The position numbers and the translations under genes were made by a program. Source: Craspedostauros australis (taxonomy: Eukaryota > Bacillariophyta > Bacillariophyceae > Mastogloiales > Achnanthaceae). From it: 64,000 nucleotides of DNA. The stretch covers positions 1,091,001 to 1,155,000 of the forward strand of contig JAMXDE010000009.1 in NCBI GenBank assembly GCA_026770025.1, in the 5' to 3' direction. The notes under the pieces are model-generated. The model was not told where the DNA came from and made no database searches. It saw only the letters and a list, made by a program, of their open reading frames with translations. Below are positions 1 to 13,384 of this stretch, one piece after another. Each line of letters starts with the position of its first letter. Position 1 is the first letter of the stretch.

Positions 1-2903
1 TTGCGTCTTCTGCAATTCGTGGTTCCACAATGTTCTGTACCAGGGCGGTGCCTTTGGTTACATCGTCGCCCCATGGCAATCATATGTTGTACGTGAAAGG
101 GTCTCCATGGTCCCATGAGATTCCCAGGAAGTAACCTAGTTTGAATGGGTGATGTGGAAACTTGGCCATTGGCTCGAAATACCAGACCTGTTGAAAGAAC
201 GTGAACCTGAACATGGAGATGTCCAGAGTGTTCCCACGGAGCAGTTCAATGAGATTCTTCCATTGGATGCTCTCCTTCGCCATGTAGTTCAATACATTGA
301 TGGCGTGTTGTACCGTGTAGCACCAGAAGGCGAGCGGTACGGACGCCGCCCAAAGCAATTTGTATGCGTGTCGCTTGAGGTCGCTGATCGCCCGCTCCGC
401 TCGGTTTTGATTCTGATTCATGGAAGCAGTGAAGGAGTGTTTGATCATGTACCGCATCGCCACAGCCTTCCATGCCTTGACGGTTTGGACCTGTGAGTAG
501 TCTGAGATGAGTACGTTTGGTGCCCTGACCTGCACGATGAAGCCGGTGAGCGTCCCTGGCGCCATTGCCTCTCGTCGGAGCGGCTTGACCCAGATGAATT
601 TGGACTCACTGTGTGCAAAGAGCTGGAAGCACTTGTAGTGTCAAATGGATGGGACCGTGGAGAAGAATAGATCGGTTTCCACTCTCCCCTTGATTCAGTG
701 TGGCCGTAGCGCGCCCGCTCGCTGCGCACGGTACTGCCTCGGGATGAGTCTTGACTCCGCCTCGATGGGAGTATCGGCCAGCTGTGTCGATGCTGCTTTC
801 GTTTTCTCGACCACCTGTTGTGGGAGATGCCAGAAGACCTTGTTGAAGTCAACACTGGTGTTGGATCGCCGAAGGCGTCTGTGTCTGTTGCATATAGTAA
901 TATGCTTAGTTTGTGCTAGCTTGCAAGCTGTCAGTTTACGAATTGGGATGCGCAGGGTATTGCCGTCATGATTGACCAGCGGGATGCTGATGTCGCCAGA
1001 TGATATCCGTTGCTGCCTGTCGTATTGTCGAAGCCAATCGTAGATGCTGATGTCAGACGTGCGCATGTGGTGTGTATTGAACAACGACTCCATCTGCCGT
1101 GGATGCTTGTCGAGAGCCACGTAATATGCCTTGATGAGGATCACTCCGCCTTCTGGCGGGTCGTACGCTGCCGCTGCATCAACCACCGGAAACGTCTCGA
1201 TTTGCGAGTCCACTGTCGCCCCTCGGGGTGGAACTGCTGCTGGTGATTTTGGGCAACCGCCCATCCAGACTCATGAACAATGGTGCCGTCCGCGCCTGAG
1301 TCTAGAATGATATAGCCATGGCTACTATTCGTTACTCTTGCCCGTCGAATCGTGTGCTCTGTATGCGGGTCGGCGCCTCTTGGACGCGACTCTCGTAGCG
1401 TATCCGGGGTCGTATGCCCTGGCCCGCTCTCCACGGCCTTTTGCGTCAAGTCCACACTGTCTTGGTCCTTGATGCATATGGCGACCTCTGACTGCTGGCA
1501 CGAAGTGCCCATCATTGGTTGTCAGGAGCAATTGTCACATGGTCCATACTTCTTGGTTCGATTGGTCTTGTTGCCAAATCTGGTGCGCTTGTTGGGTTTG
1601 CGCTGAGTGTGATGCTCCTGGGTCTTCGCGCACTCAGCGGGTTTGTTGCGCTTGAACGTCTCCTTGCTGATGAGCTCTCCTGTCTTGCGGAAGTGACGCG
1701 AGGATTCCACCACAATCACTTGTGCGGGGGTGGGAAGGCTACAGAATACAATATCTGGTAGTCGGTACATCGGTGGTTTCTTGCGATCCCCGGATGTAGA
1801 TTCAAACGGTCGCTTGCGGTCCGTTCGCCTGTCCTTCTGGTGTGCGCGTCGATTGCGCCGTGGAGATCTGTCGATCTCCGCGTTGGAGAGGACCTTGTTG
1901 TGCTTCATGAGAGTCTCGCAGACCCAATTGAAGGACTCTTCTGTCTCTTGGAGGCGAGAGACCGTACTGGTGAATCGCTCATCGCGAATGTTGTGGAAGA
2001 ATCTTGCAATCTTCTGCTTGTCAATAATGGCCTTGCCATTGTCATTGATTGTCTGAACAGACATGGAGAAGTCATTGACGAACGCGCTGAATGATCCAGA
2101 TCCGTCGTAGACGAGTTTGGACAGTTTGCCTTCCTCTGTTGCCACAATGTCGGCCCTGTTCTCAGTGGATTCGTATGTGCGGATGAGGGCCTGGAAGGCT
2201 GCATGACCGCTGTCTTTCCACTAGGATCATGTAGTTAGCGTGTCCTTTGCACGTTTTCGAGTTGAGCACTGCGTAGAAGTGGGTGTCGACGTCCTCGCAG
2301 TAGTGGGCCCAGTGTGTCTCTTGCATGTAGTCTGCGTATCTGGTCGTGACCAGCTGGCGGATGAAGTCGGTCTTCCATTGATACCATTCGATGTTGATTC
2401 CGCTGAATGGCTCCACCTCTAGCAGCATGACTTTGTCATACTTCCATCCGGTTGGCGTTGATGGCGATCGGCGTACTTCCAGTGGGCGCCTTGGTGAGTG
2501 TACCACAACCTTGCAGCTCATTACCTCGGAAAGTTCACGATTGGCGGCTTCCTTCATCGCAAGTTTCAATTGCATTTGGGTTGCCTTGCTGGCGACAGGA
2601 GTCTTGATGGTTGGTACCTCATACCCGGTTGTTGTAGTGAACTCGTTGATGGCCGCCCAATTGGTTGCTTGGTCGATTTGCCGTTCTTTCGTGAAAGCAA
2701 AGATGCGAAGGATGTTCTCAATGTTGATCGAGGTGAGTGTTGGTGAGAGAGCCAGCGCTTGAATGATGTTTTTTGTCTGGACTCTTGATGGCATGTTCGA
2801 TCCTTCTGAGTTGCTTGTTGATGAACTCCATTTCTTTGTCATCGAGGTCAGCAAGTTCCTTGGTTACGGCTGTCAAAGCTCGGTTGTTGATCGGTCTTGC
2901 CAT
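1..2903 (-). pseudogene. Degenerate Ty1/copia retrotransposon (gag-protease-integrase), truncated by window edge
   Basis: Reading leftwards, pieces appear in copia order. A gag-like start at 2903 (MARPINNRAL) is followed by gag fragments to about 1525, a protease piece with the DSGAD active-site motif near 1280, a gag-pre-integrase-like stretch (about 1170-900), and an integrase core and C-terminal piece (about 640-80) containing NQNQNRAER and a GDPFTY ending typical of diatom copia (CoDi-like) elements. The reading frame is broken several times: a shift at the T6 run 2769-2774, another near 2210-2220, an in-frame TGA at 1524-1522 between gag and protease, and a TGA at 643-641 inside integrase. 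Reverse transcriptase and RNase H would lie left of base 1. No LTR could be delimited between 2904 and about 3100. The element is dead as read, unless sequencing errors explain every break. The family assignment is by remembered motif pattern, not by a search. Confidence 0.8.
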
Positions 2904-4323
2904 GGTGGTCGATGTTGTAAAGGTGATAAGCTTGTTGGTAAACCACAACTCTTAATCTGTCAAAGTGCACAAGTAACTCCTGGAGACGTATTGGCCCGTT
3001 GTTGCATGCTCTGGTCAGAGCTCTTGTTCTTTTATTGTGAGTTTTCCGAGGACAATTTCCAACCAGTACTTTGACTCATATGATTTGTAAAGAGGTAAAA
3101 AGTACAGAGAAAGCTGTCACCTGCCATCATCACCATTGTTTCTCTCGCCAACACCACCTTCATTGCCATCACCATTGCCTTCCATGATGGGATCATTCAG
3201 GTTGCTTTCCCCATCACCATCTTTGTTGCCATCACCACCATCGTCCTTGACAACAGCATTGCTGTGGCTAGCACCACCACCTTCATTGCCGTGGTGGCGA
3301 CCATAGCCACTGACAACGCTATCCTGGGCGTCATCATGGCTGTCTATGTCAATGCTGCCCCAATCAACACCACTGTCGCTGTCAGCATCATCGTGGTCAT
3401 CGAATGCATGACGGATAACGCCATGTCTGTCATGAAATAGGAGTAGTACCTTTGTGTGCGGTCTGGGGTAGCCGTTGTCAAAAACGGAATGGTTGATGTA
3501 GATCTTCATGAACAAGTTGAAAAACGCAGATGATAGTTGGATTGGATAGATCGCCCTGATTATTTTTTGTCGATGGCATGGATGATACCAATGGAGGGGT
3601 TGTTGACAAACAGGATGGCGACGAGGAGCACGTAGCCTGTGACGAACAAGGCAATTCGCATGCACAAGAAGCTGCAGGAGAAGCGAGACAACCAACTGCG
3701 GAAACCAGGGAATAGCGCAATGAAATCCCCATCATGAAAACATCAAGATAGTGACGTTGCGATAGGAAGAAACGCTGACGAGGCGCATATCGCCAAAATA
3801 TAACCGTAATTAACCGAAAAGACACTATCGAAAATATTAAGTCACGAACAACCAAGACCCATTTCCGAAATTTGAGGAGGAAAAATAACACGGCGTTGTG
3901 CGTGGTAGATAAGGGCGTATAACTCTTGAAGCAAAGGTCGGATGAAGACCATTTTTATATGGATAAGATCGCACGGTGGTCTAGATTATGTTTTTATATA
4001 TCATGTTAAATTTTACGAAAATCTGAGTCACGACTAGGCGCGACTGCACCTTCGTTCACTCGGGTGGCAACATAAATGTTGCCACCGTCTGTAAGTCATC
4101 CGATGCGTTTCGCAGAACGCGCTGGAAAATTCCACACAACAACAGCAATACCATGGTGGCGCAGGGAGCAGCCCAAAAACGAAGACAAAGACAGGAAACA
4201 AAGCCACGGCAATCAGTTCACGACAACAACACAAGAGCGAGGTTCCGGAAACTCCGACGTCCTCATCACACACAAGACCTTCAAGCAGAGCTGCAGCAGA
4301 CGAACACACGAACTCGGACCGGC
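2904..4323. other. Intergenic, AT-richer to the right; no supported gene
   Basis: This stretch separates the copia remnant from the DPY-30 gene. It should contain the element's upstream LTR if one survives, but no TG...CA ends or direct repeat could be fixed by eye. A low-complexity patch lies at 3117-3430. The minus-strand ORF through it, with an ATG at 3509 and ending at 3117, is almost wholly Asp/Gly/Asn/His-rich and reads as a by-product of the repeat. From about 3720 to 4030 the DNA is AT-rich and without coding signal. Confidence 0.5.
3117..3430. repeat. Imperfect short-unit repeat (CACCATCACCATTG-like)
   Basis: Degenerate copies of a CACCA-CACCATTG-type unit recur with variable spacing across about 300 bases. 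On the minus strand this encodes Asp/Gly/Asn-rich low-complexity peptide, so ORFs here are suspect. The unit is not uniform enough to give a copy number by eye. Confidence 0.5.
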
Positions 4324-4370
4324 ACAGACAATCACAGACAATCACAGACAATCACAGACAATCACAGACA
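4324..4370 (+). repeat. 10-bp tandem repeat in the 5' leader of the DPY-30 gene
   Basis: The unit ACAGACAATC occurs four times plus a partial copy and ends six bases before the ATG at 4377. It lies in the presumed 5' untranslated leader and is likely to vary in length between alleles. Confidence 0.9.
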
Positions 4371-4376
4371 GACAAG

Positions 4377-5113
4377 ATGAACGGAGGACCACCGCAAGGA
4401 TCCGGAATGCAGCAGTACAGACAGGGCCCGGGCAACCCCGGCGCCCTGCAATCGTTGCAGCAGATCCAACAACAGCAACAGCAGCTGCAGAACCTGATCG
4501 TTCAGACCCAGCAGCGCAACCAGGGGCTTCAGCAGCAGACGCATCAGCAGCAGCAACAGCAGCAGATGCCCATGGGAAACATGGGGCAGGGACCACCACA
4601 GAACATGCAGTCGGCCGGTGCGCCGCAGCAGCAGCAGGCCCAGATTCAGGGGTTGCCCATTCGTGCTTACCTCGATCAGACGGTGGTGCCAATCCTTTTG
4701 GACGGTAAGCCATCAAGCAGCTTCGTCATGCTCATTTCTTCCACGCGTCGTGGTTGGAGACAGAGCCTTCATGATCGTGGTTGCCTCCCGTGTCCAACTT
4801 CTTGCTGTCCCAGTCTTGTCCACACTTCCGCACCATTCGTCTCACCCACGCGCTCACCTATTTCTGGCTTGTGATTACATGTGATGGTGTGCGATACAAA
4901 TCCCTTCGCTCCACTCAAATCTGCTTACCCGATGATTTGTCATTCTGATCCACATCATTCGTCTGCCACGTCGCGACTCCAGGCATGTGCGAGTTGGTGA
5001 AGGAACGTCCCAGCAATCCAATCGAGTACCTGGCCGCTTACCTCCTGAAGCACGATCCATCTCGCGCTGGAAACTCCAACCAACAGGGCAACGGTATGCC
5101 GATGCAACGCTGA
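4377..5113 (+). CDS. DPY-30-like COMPASS/SET1 complex subunit with Gln-rich N-terminus
   Basis: Two exons, 4377-4704 and 4983-5113, join in phase 1 (donor GGTAAGC, acceptor CTCCAG) to give 152 residues. Residues 93-135 form the DPY-30 helix-turn-helix dimerisation motif: PIRAYLDQTVVPILLDG, then KERPSNPIEYLAAYLLKH. In characterised eukaryotes DPY-30 binds ASH2L and is a core subunit of histone H3K4 methyltransferase complexes in the nucleus. The motif matches the family over its whole length, and the intron falls within the LLDG turn. Residues 20-90 are an added Gln-rich extension with runs of six to seven Q, absent from the roughly 100-residue animal proteins. The end MPMQR is short and unstructured. 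Other DPY-30-motif proteins (adenylate kinase fusions, flagellar radial-spoke proteins) carry extra domains not seen here, so the COMPASS role is the best guess. Confidence 0.9.
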
Positions 5114-6444
5114 GCAATGGATTCCTCGGATATCTAGCGTCATTGACATGGTGCACGATATTGTGGGAGTAGCGCCGCATCGCATCATATCACATCACTC
5201 AATACTCGTGGATGCAAGACTCTGCATCATCTCTTCCCATTCGTGCCGAGTAGATAGGGAAATTGGAAGGAACAGTAGTGGCATTGCAACAACAATGCAT
5301 ACTTTACCAAGCAGCAGCGTGATACTATCTTGAGCCGCACAATGTGATGCAACAAACCCGAGCAGCAACAGGGACACAATGAAACCGCCAACATCCCAAA
5401 CATTGTCCCCGTAGAGCCTATTTCTCCAGAGAAAACATGACAGCGCCAGGAAGGACACGAAAGCAAAGTGTTTTCTTAAATTAGCATTGGAATATTGTGC
5501 TTACCACACTGTAGCAGGGACAGGGATACGAGCGTTCGGAGGCATTGGGTTGTCAGGTACCTGCGGATATGCACTCGTTATCACGCATGCCTGTATTGGT
5601 ACGATAGATGAGGATAGATATGAGTACCCTGCTCATGCTGATATGTGTGCATTGTGGGGACTCTTCTTGTTGGCAGCCTTGCAGACCTGCACTGGCGGCG
5701 ACAGGAGGGACTCTCTGCAAGGCATGGCGAATGTCGAACCCATGACGTCGTACTATGATTGTATTGGATTGGTCCCTATTACTCTCTGGGAAGAGAGGTT
5801 GAGCTGGGCTTGTCAATCCCTCCGTCAAACGTACGTACCTATGCATGTGCCACACCTAGGTGTGCTGATACAACCTGCGCCCGTGGCTGAGGATGCCATC
5901 ATGCGCGTGTTGTGAATACCAAGATCGAGTCAGAAGATGACACGTTAGTGGAGAACTCTATGGACAGATGTGTTCATGCTTGCACGAGTACGGCCATGTA
6001 TGCCTCGTCGATTCGGCATGTTGATCAGATCACAACGCCGTCACTGAGGGTCTTGGGCCAAGATCATTACTCGTACGGCATCATCACACTCGTGCAATGA
6101 TGCAGCGCATGATAGCAACGGCCCAAAGCATACCTTGCTTTCATCCGTCTCGCTTACGACGCTATTCGAGGGAGCGGAGAACCATCTACGGAAACATGCC
6201 TTCATACCGGGGATGCAGCCATCCGGATGTCTCCGATCAACGACACAAAACACGCACAAGGAATGATGGGGTCAACGGTTCTACTCTACGCTATTGCGAT
6301 TGTCATTGTCCATTTTTTGAGTGTTTATGCAAGGGTTACGTGGAGGATCGATATCTTTAGACAACGGGCGGCAACCGGCGACGCCGACAGGGCAGAGTAC
6401 TTTGCTCTGTTCCGAAGATCTGCTGGTGCGCACGCGTAGTGTAT
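5114..6444. other. Intergenic, no supported gene
   Basis: This 1.3 kb lies between the 3' ends of the convergent DPY-30 and calmodulin genes. The longest plus ORF (5487-5915) shows no domain and an implausible composition. A minus ORF ending at 5195 has two hydrophobic stretches but opens with GTG rather than ATG. Neither is called. Confidence 0.5.
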
Positions 6445-9031
<2,587 letters not shown>

Positions 9032-9604
9032 ATGATTTCAGCAGCAGCATCCGGCAGGAAACGGCATCGCAACATCCGCCATCCCGTCGATGGAGGGAAG
9101 ACGTCTGCTCACCTTTCTACTGCTCCAAGTGCTGCAAACCGTGCTCATGGAAAGATGAGCATGTTATATATGCTGCCTCAGCATCTTGCAATGGCGCGTC
9201 CAATGGCATTGACAATGGCAACGCAGTGCGAAGCATATGGCGAAGGTGAAGATGGGACATCTCGCTCTTCCCCACGCCCCGCTCACCAGGTCGACACTGG
9301 CCCCATCATTCCAAATTCACGTGTGGGTGCCAATGCCAATGCAGCTGCCACGCAGGAAGCGCTGCTGGAGGCTATGCATCGGCGCCGGATCGAAGAGCTG
9401 CAGCGGGAGTTGCGGGAGGAGGGATGCAGCGCATGCATGTACACCGGGATGGCAACTTGTACCGGGCTGTCGTTGTACTTTGCCAAGTTGGCCACGGATG
9501 ACACCACTCTGCGCAAAAACAGACGGTTTCTGTGGTGCTGCTCTGGGGCATCCCTTGTGGCTGGTGCATATCGCTGGTATTTGGGCAAGGAGTTTGGACA
9601 CTGA
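9032..9604 (+). CDS. Small two-helix membrane protein, DUF4536/DMAC1-like
   Basis: Uninterrupted ORF of 190 residues from an ATG. Residues 1-125 are low in recognisable structure, with several internal Met. Residues 107-128 are a charged helix (EALLEAMHRRRIEELQRELREE). The C-terminal 60 residues have a GCSACMYTG motif leading into a hydrophobic segment, a short charged loop and a second hydrophobic segment ending AGAYRWYLG. That pattern (Cys-x-x-Cys, helix, loop, helix with G-x-Y-R) resembles the DUF4536 family, whose animal member DMAC1/TMEM261 helps assemble mitochondrial complex I. The assignment is a pattern match from memory; a plain hypothetical membrane protein is the alternative. The true start may be an internal Met such as MSMLYML. 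Confidence 0.55.
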   Translation: MISAAASGRKRHRNIRHPVDGGKTSAHLSTAPSAANRAHGKMSMLYMLPQHLAMARPMALTMATQCEAYGEGEDGTSRSSPRPAHQVDTGPIIPNSRVGANANAAATQEALLEAMHRRRIEELQRELREEGCSACMYTGMATCTGLSLYFAKLATDDTTLRKNRRFLWCCSGASLVAGAYRWYLGKEFGH

Positions 9605-10122
9605 CATTGGCTCCTGTAAGTTGCTGTAGAGCCATTGGGTATGGAGTAGAAGTCCCCGTGTCCTGTTCCTCCTAGTGCAATGTTCTGCGCAGGTACGAAG
9701 GTGCATGCAGGGTAGACAACAGATGTGTGTTGCCTGCAGGATGAACCATGTAATAGCACGAGCACTCTATTACTGCAACACAATACAACGGAACAAAGAA
9801 TTGGATTGCGCTGTTGCTGACAGATCGTGTTTGCAGATACTCTGCTCTACACACTCAACTCTTCGTCAGCGTGTGCGTCCGGCGTTCCGCCTGGTTGTGG
9901 TCATCCCGCGAGGATGGGACCGATGATTGGATGTTACACAAAAAGTACGTTCATTGATCGACGAGGACTCGAGGCTCTCTAGAGCGTACGAGTACCTACG
10001 AGTACTAATACTCGTGATGCTAGTACTCTCGAATTATGGTATTGTTACTTATGGCGTCCAGGAAGATGAGGAAGTCACTTCCTCGTTCTCTTGAGAGTGT
10101 TGTCCATCCTACCTCCTTGCAT
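9605..10122. other. Intergenic between convergent genes
   Basis: About 500 bases between the stop codons of the small membrane protein and phosphoglucomutase genes. It holds the short inverted repeat at 9998-10015 and nothing else recognised. Confidence 0.5.
9998..10015. repeat. Short inverted repeat ACGAGTA-CTAA-TACTCGT
   Basis: Seven-base arms flank a four-base loop. It lies among further near-copies of ACGAGTAC just upstream and sits between two convergent genes, close to where their 3' ends would fall. It could form a small hairpin, or be chance. Confidence 0.5.
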
Positions 10123-12359
10123 CTACGGCACTTTCAACCCATTCTTCGATGGTTCCAACAACTTCTCCAGGATGGTCGGTGCCATCTCCGCAAGCTCCTT
10201 CGCCACCTCCGACCTCGGTACGCCAGGTTTTCCCTTCAATTCGATGTAGTACTTGAACTTGGGTTCCGTCCCGCTGGCACGGAACTGCGCAATGCAGCCG
10301 TTCGTGAATCGCAGGGTCATCATTGGAGATGATTTCGAGGTCGGCAACGTGGGCTTGTTGTCCGGTGTCAATGAATCATATCCTGGCTCTCCAAGATCCC
10401 GCACCGACTCGATCTCGTACGGGCCCACATCGATGTCGTACTTGCCACCGCTCCGTATCCGATCCATGATGGGACCGACAACACCGGAATCATGCATGAA
10501 GTAGTACCCATTGTCGGTGACGAATTCGCCGTACTTGTCGTAGATGCCTTGCAAGTGCTGCTTCAGGGTTTGCTTTTGCTCCAAGTAAACGTTGCAGGTC
10601 AGTTCTGCGAAAACGGCCATTGCGCTGATGCCATCCTTGTCGAACAGCGTGTTGCCACAGCAAAACCCGATCGCTTCTTCATACCCAAACAGCGATGTGT
10701 ACTCCTCCGTTCGATTCAGCTCGTTCAACCTGGAACCGATCCACTTGAAGCCCGTCATGGTGTCCTCAAAGTGAAATCCTTCGACATCAGCGATCTGCTT
10801 CAGCAGTTTCGACGAAGCTGTCGATGCGCACATGGCGACCTTCTATTGATGCATGGTCGGGCGAAACGTGTCGCATCGCATGGCGTTCCATTTCGTGGTG
10901 AGGGAATGTATGGCAATACCGCAGCATAGCAGTCGAGCAGGATTGTGAGATTGTCGAATGATCAAATGGTGGACGTGATGGAAGTGAGCATGGGCGCCAA
11001 ATGGGACAAATCTGAAAAAATACTTGGTGATGCAGGATCGAAGCGAAGCGAAAGACTCTCTTCTGTCTAGGGGGAGATGAAACAAATGGGGAAACACGTT
11101 CGTATTCGTACCTTGCCGCTGATCTTCTTCCCGACCTGCTCCCAAATCCACAGCCCCAGCATCGCGCCGATCTGATCTCCATGAAAGACTGTCCATTGCT
11201 TGGTGACGCGATCCAGCTCCGCCACGGCCAGGCGATCGGCGTCAGGATCATTGGCCAGCACGATGCAGGCATTCTTTGATTCTGCAAAGGACTTGGCTAA
11301 ATCCAGCGCGCCCTTTTCCTCGGGATTTGGGAACGGGACTGTAGGGAAAGATGCATCTGGTTCCTGCTGCTGCGGGACGCTGTGGAACGGTGGCAAATCG
11401 AACGCTTCGAACACCTGCTTCGCATATTTGTGCCCTACGCCATGCATGGCCGTGTAGACGAAGGAAGGTGGTGCGATGGATGCCGTGGATTCCAAAGTCT
11501 CAGTTGCAGCGCTATTGGGCTTGTAGTCCGCAATCAATTGACCTTGTCCCGTCTTCAAGCCGCTGCGTTGCAATGCCTCGAAGTACTTTGCCGTCATTCT
11601 CTGCGTGGTGGCCGGGTCGCTAAGTCCCAAGCATGGATCGTTGCTCTGCGCCTCCAGCTTCTGCAGTTGATCTCCATAGTCCGCCCAGGGCTCGAGGTTT
11701 TGCAAGATCTCGTCGGCGATCTCCGCATCCATGGGGGATCGGATCTGGCAGGCATCCTGCGCGTAGACCTTGTAGCCGTTGTCTGCTTTTGGGTTGTGAG
11801 ATGCCGTGATCATGATGCCAACCACGGCACCCAGGTCCTGCATCGTGAATGGCACCAGGGGCGTGAAGCTGTGGCCATCCAGGAGGATGCACTCCATGCC
11901 AGCCTGCAGGAACGCCAACGCCGTGAACAATGCGAAGGATCGTGACGACAGTTGATACTCTGGATTCTCGCGGTGGTCGTATCCGACGACGGCAATCAGT
12001 TTCTTTGGCTGCTCGCCATCCTTGGTTGTGTCGCCGACACTGTCAGAAACATCCAGTTGCTGTTGCTGCTGTTGTTTTTGCTGCTTCTGACAATACGTTG
12101 CCAATCCCTGCGCCGTTTGGACGACGGTGAGATCGTTCATGCCCAACGGTCCTGGTTGCATGGCGGATCTGAGGCCAGCAGTACCGAAGCTGATTCGTTT
12201 GCCGGACGATGGGAAGAGCTGCTCCAGCACATCATGATCAGACGAGTTGGCCTGCTGAATGAGAGTCTTGACGTGCTGCTTGGTGATGGGGTTGGGATCT
12301 AGATGCGCCCATGTCGAAGCTCTGGCAAGTGACGTTTCGCTCATCGTTGGAGGGATCAT
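10123..12359 (-). CDS. Phosphoglucomutase-2 / phosphopentomutase-type alpha-D-phosphohexomutase
   Basis: Two exons, 12359-11112 and 10839-10123, join in phase 0 (donor AAG|GTACGA, acceptor GAAG|GTCGCC) across a 272-base intron, giving about 654 residues. An ATG at 12344 (MSETSLARAS) is an equally good start; the codon at 12413 is TTG and was not used. Family motifs are complete: GTAGLR near residue 60, the phosphoserine loop MITASHNPKADNGYKVY with Ser at about 187, the Mg-binding ANDPDADR at about 369-376, the sugar-binding GYEEAIGF at about 468, and the phosphate-binding RASGTEPKFKYY near the C-terminus. PGM2-type enzymes interconvert hexose or pentose 1- and 5/6-phosphates, or make glucose-1,6-bisphosphate. 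TASHNP and GYEEAIGF favour this clade over PGM1. A short Gln tract (KQQKQQQQQQ) sits in an N-terminal loop. No organelle presequence is evident, so the enzyme is probably cytosolic. Confidence 0.93.
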
Positions 12360-13384
12360 GCTGCTGCCAGGATGCTTGATTGACGCGGGATCAAGTATGG
12401 GTACGAGCCACAAGTCGAGTGAAGAGAAGTCGAATCGAATGGAGCACTAGCACGACAAGAGAGTAGCAGGGAATGTGTGGTGCGGTGGTATGCTGTTGCT
12501 CGTTTGATTGCAGATATCATGGACTCCTCGTGATGTGTTGCCCAATTCGTGCCCGTTCGATCTACTCGTACTCGTTGTGTGTGTGTGGGTGACGGAGCAT
12601 GACGCCGTGCGTCATCAAAGCGTCCTTCGACTGAAGGGGAACGACGTGATGTGTTCTCGCAAGCGTGAGGCGTGTTCGTCATTGTTTTCGCGTCATTTTC
12701 GTTGTCGCCGTTTGCGAATTCTGTGACGACACTCGTGATTGGATCGATTCAACTGCGGACTCGTGACCGAAGGGTCATTGCGACACACGGTCATTCGCCA
12801 AAGCAGAATGGGCATGTTTGGCACAACACTGAAGCAGTACCGTCCCAGCGAAGATTCTCTCATCCCTGCGTCGTGGCGTTCTGTGCGCGAAACAGCACGA
12901 ACCAAGAAACAACACACGACAAAACGACATCACCACTCCGCGCAACGAAGCACGACAAGCAGCCACTCGACCGGTTTGCTCTGGCGTGGCCACCGCGTTC
13001 AACGCGTTCAACGCTCCCTTCGCCGCCTTCGCTACCTCGCGCTCCTGTCATGGTGGGAAGGATACACGTACAGCGTGCGCAGAGAGAGAGAGGGAAGGAA
13101 CAGCACAGACGGAGACAGACAAAGACGCAACGCAGACAACCAAACCAACAGAGACAAGGAGGAGAGAGAGAGGCTGTCGACACCAGCAACAGCACCAACA
13201 ACAACCAACGAAGGCTCACCCACCATCCACGAGCACATCAAACCACCACACGACGCCACCAACTTGCGGAACAACAGGGACCTTCGCACGAACAGCAATA
13301 AAACCAGACCACCAAGAACAGCAGCGGCAACAGCGACAACAGCAGCAACAACAACAACTACTACCCACAACAAGACCAAGCAAG
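12360..13384. promoter_or_regulatory. Divergent intergenic region between phosphoglucomutase and EF-hand gene
   Basis: About 1 kb separates the two divergent start codons and must carry both promoters and leaders. The 12.9-13.38 kb part is rich in CAACA/AACAA and GAGAGA on the plus strand, like other leaders in this window. No TATA or initiator element could be assigned. Long overlapping ORFs here in several frames reflect the biased composition, not genes. Confidence 0.5.

Noticed and set aside
3117-3509. Asp/Gly/Asn-rich minus ORF
   Set aside because: Its composition is explained by the underlying short repeat.
5195-5458. 87-codon minus ORF with two hydrophobic segments
   Set aside because: It opens at GTG, not ATG, has no clear upstream exon and no family.
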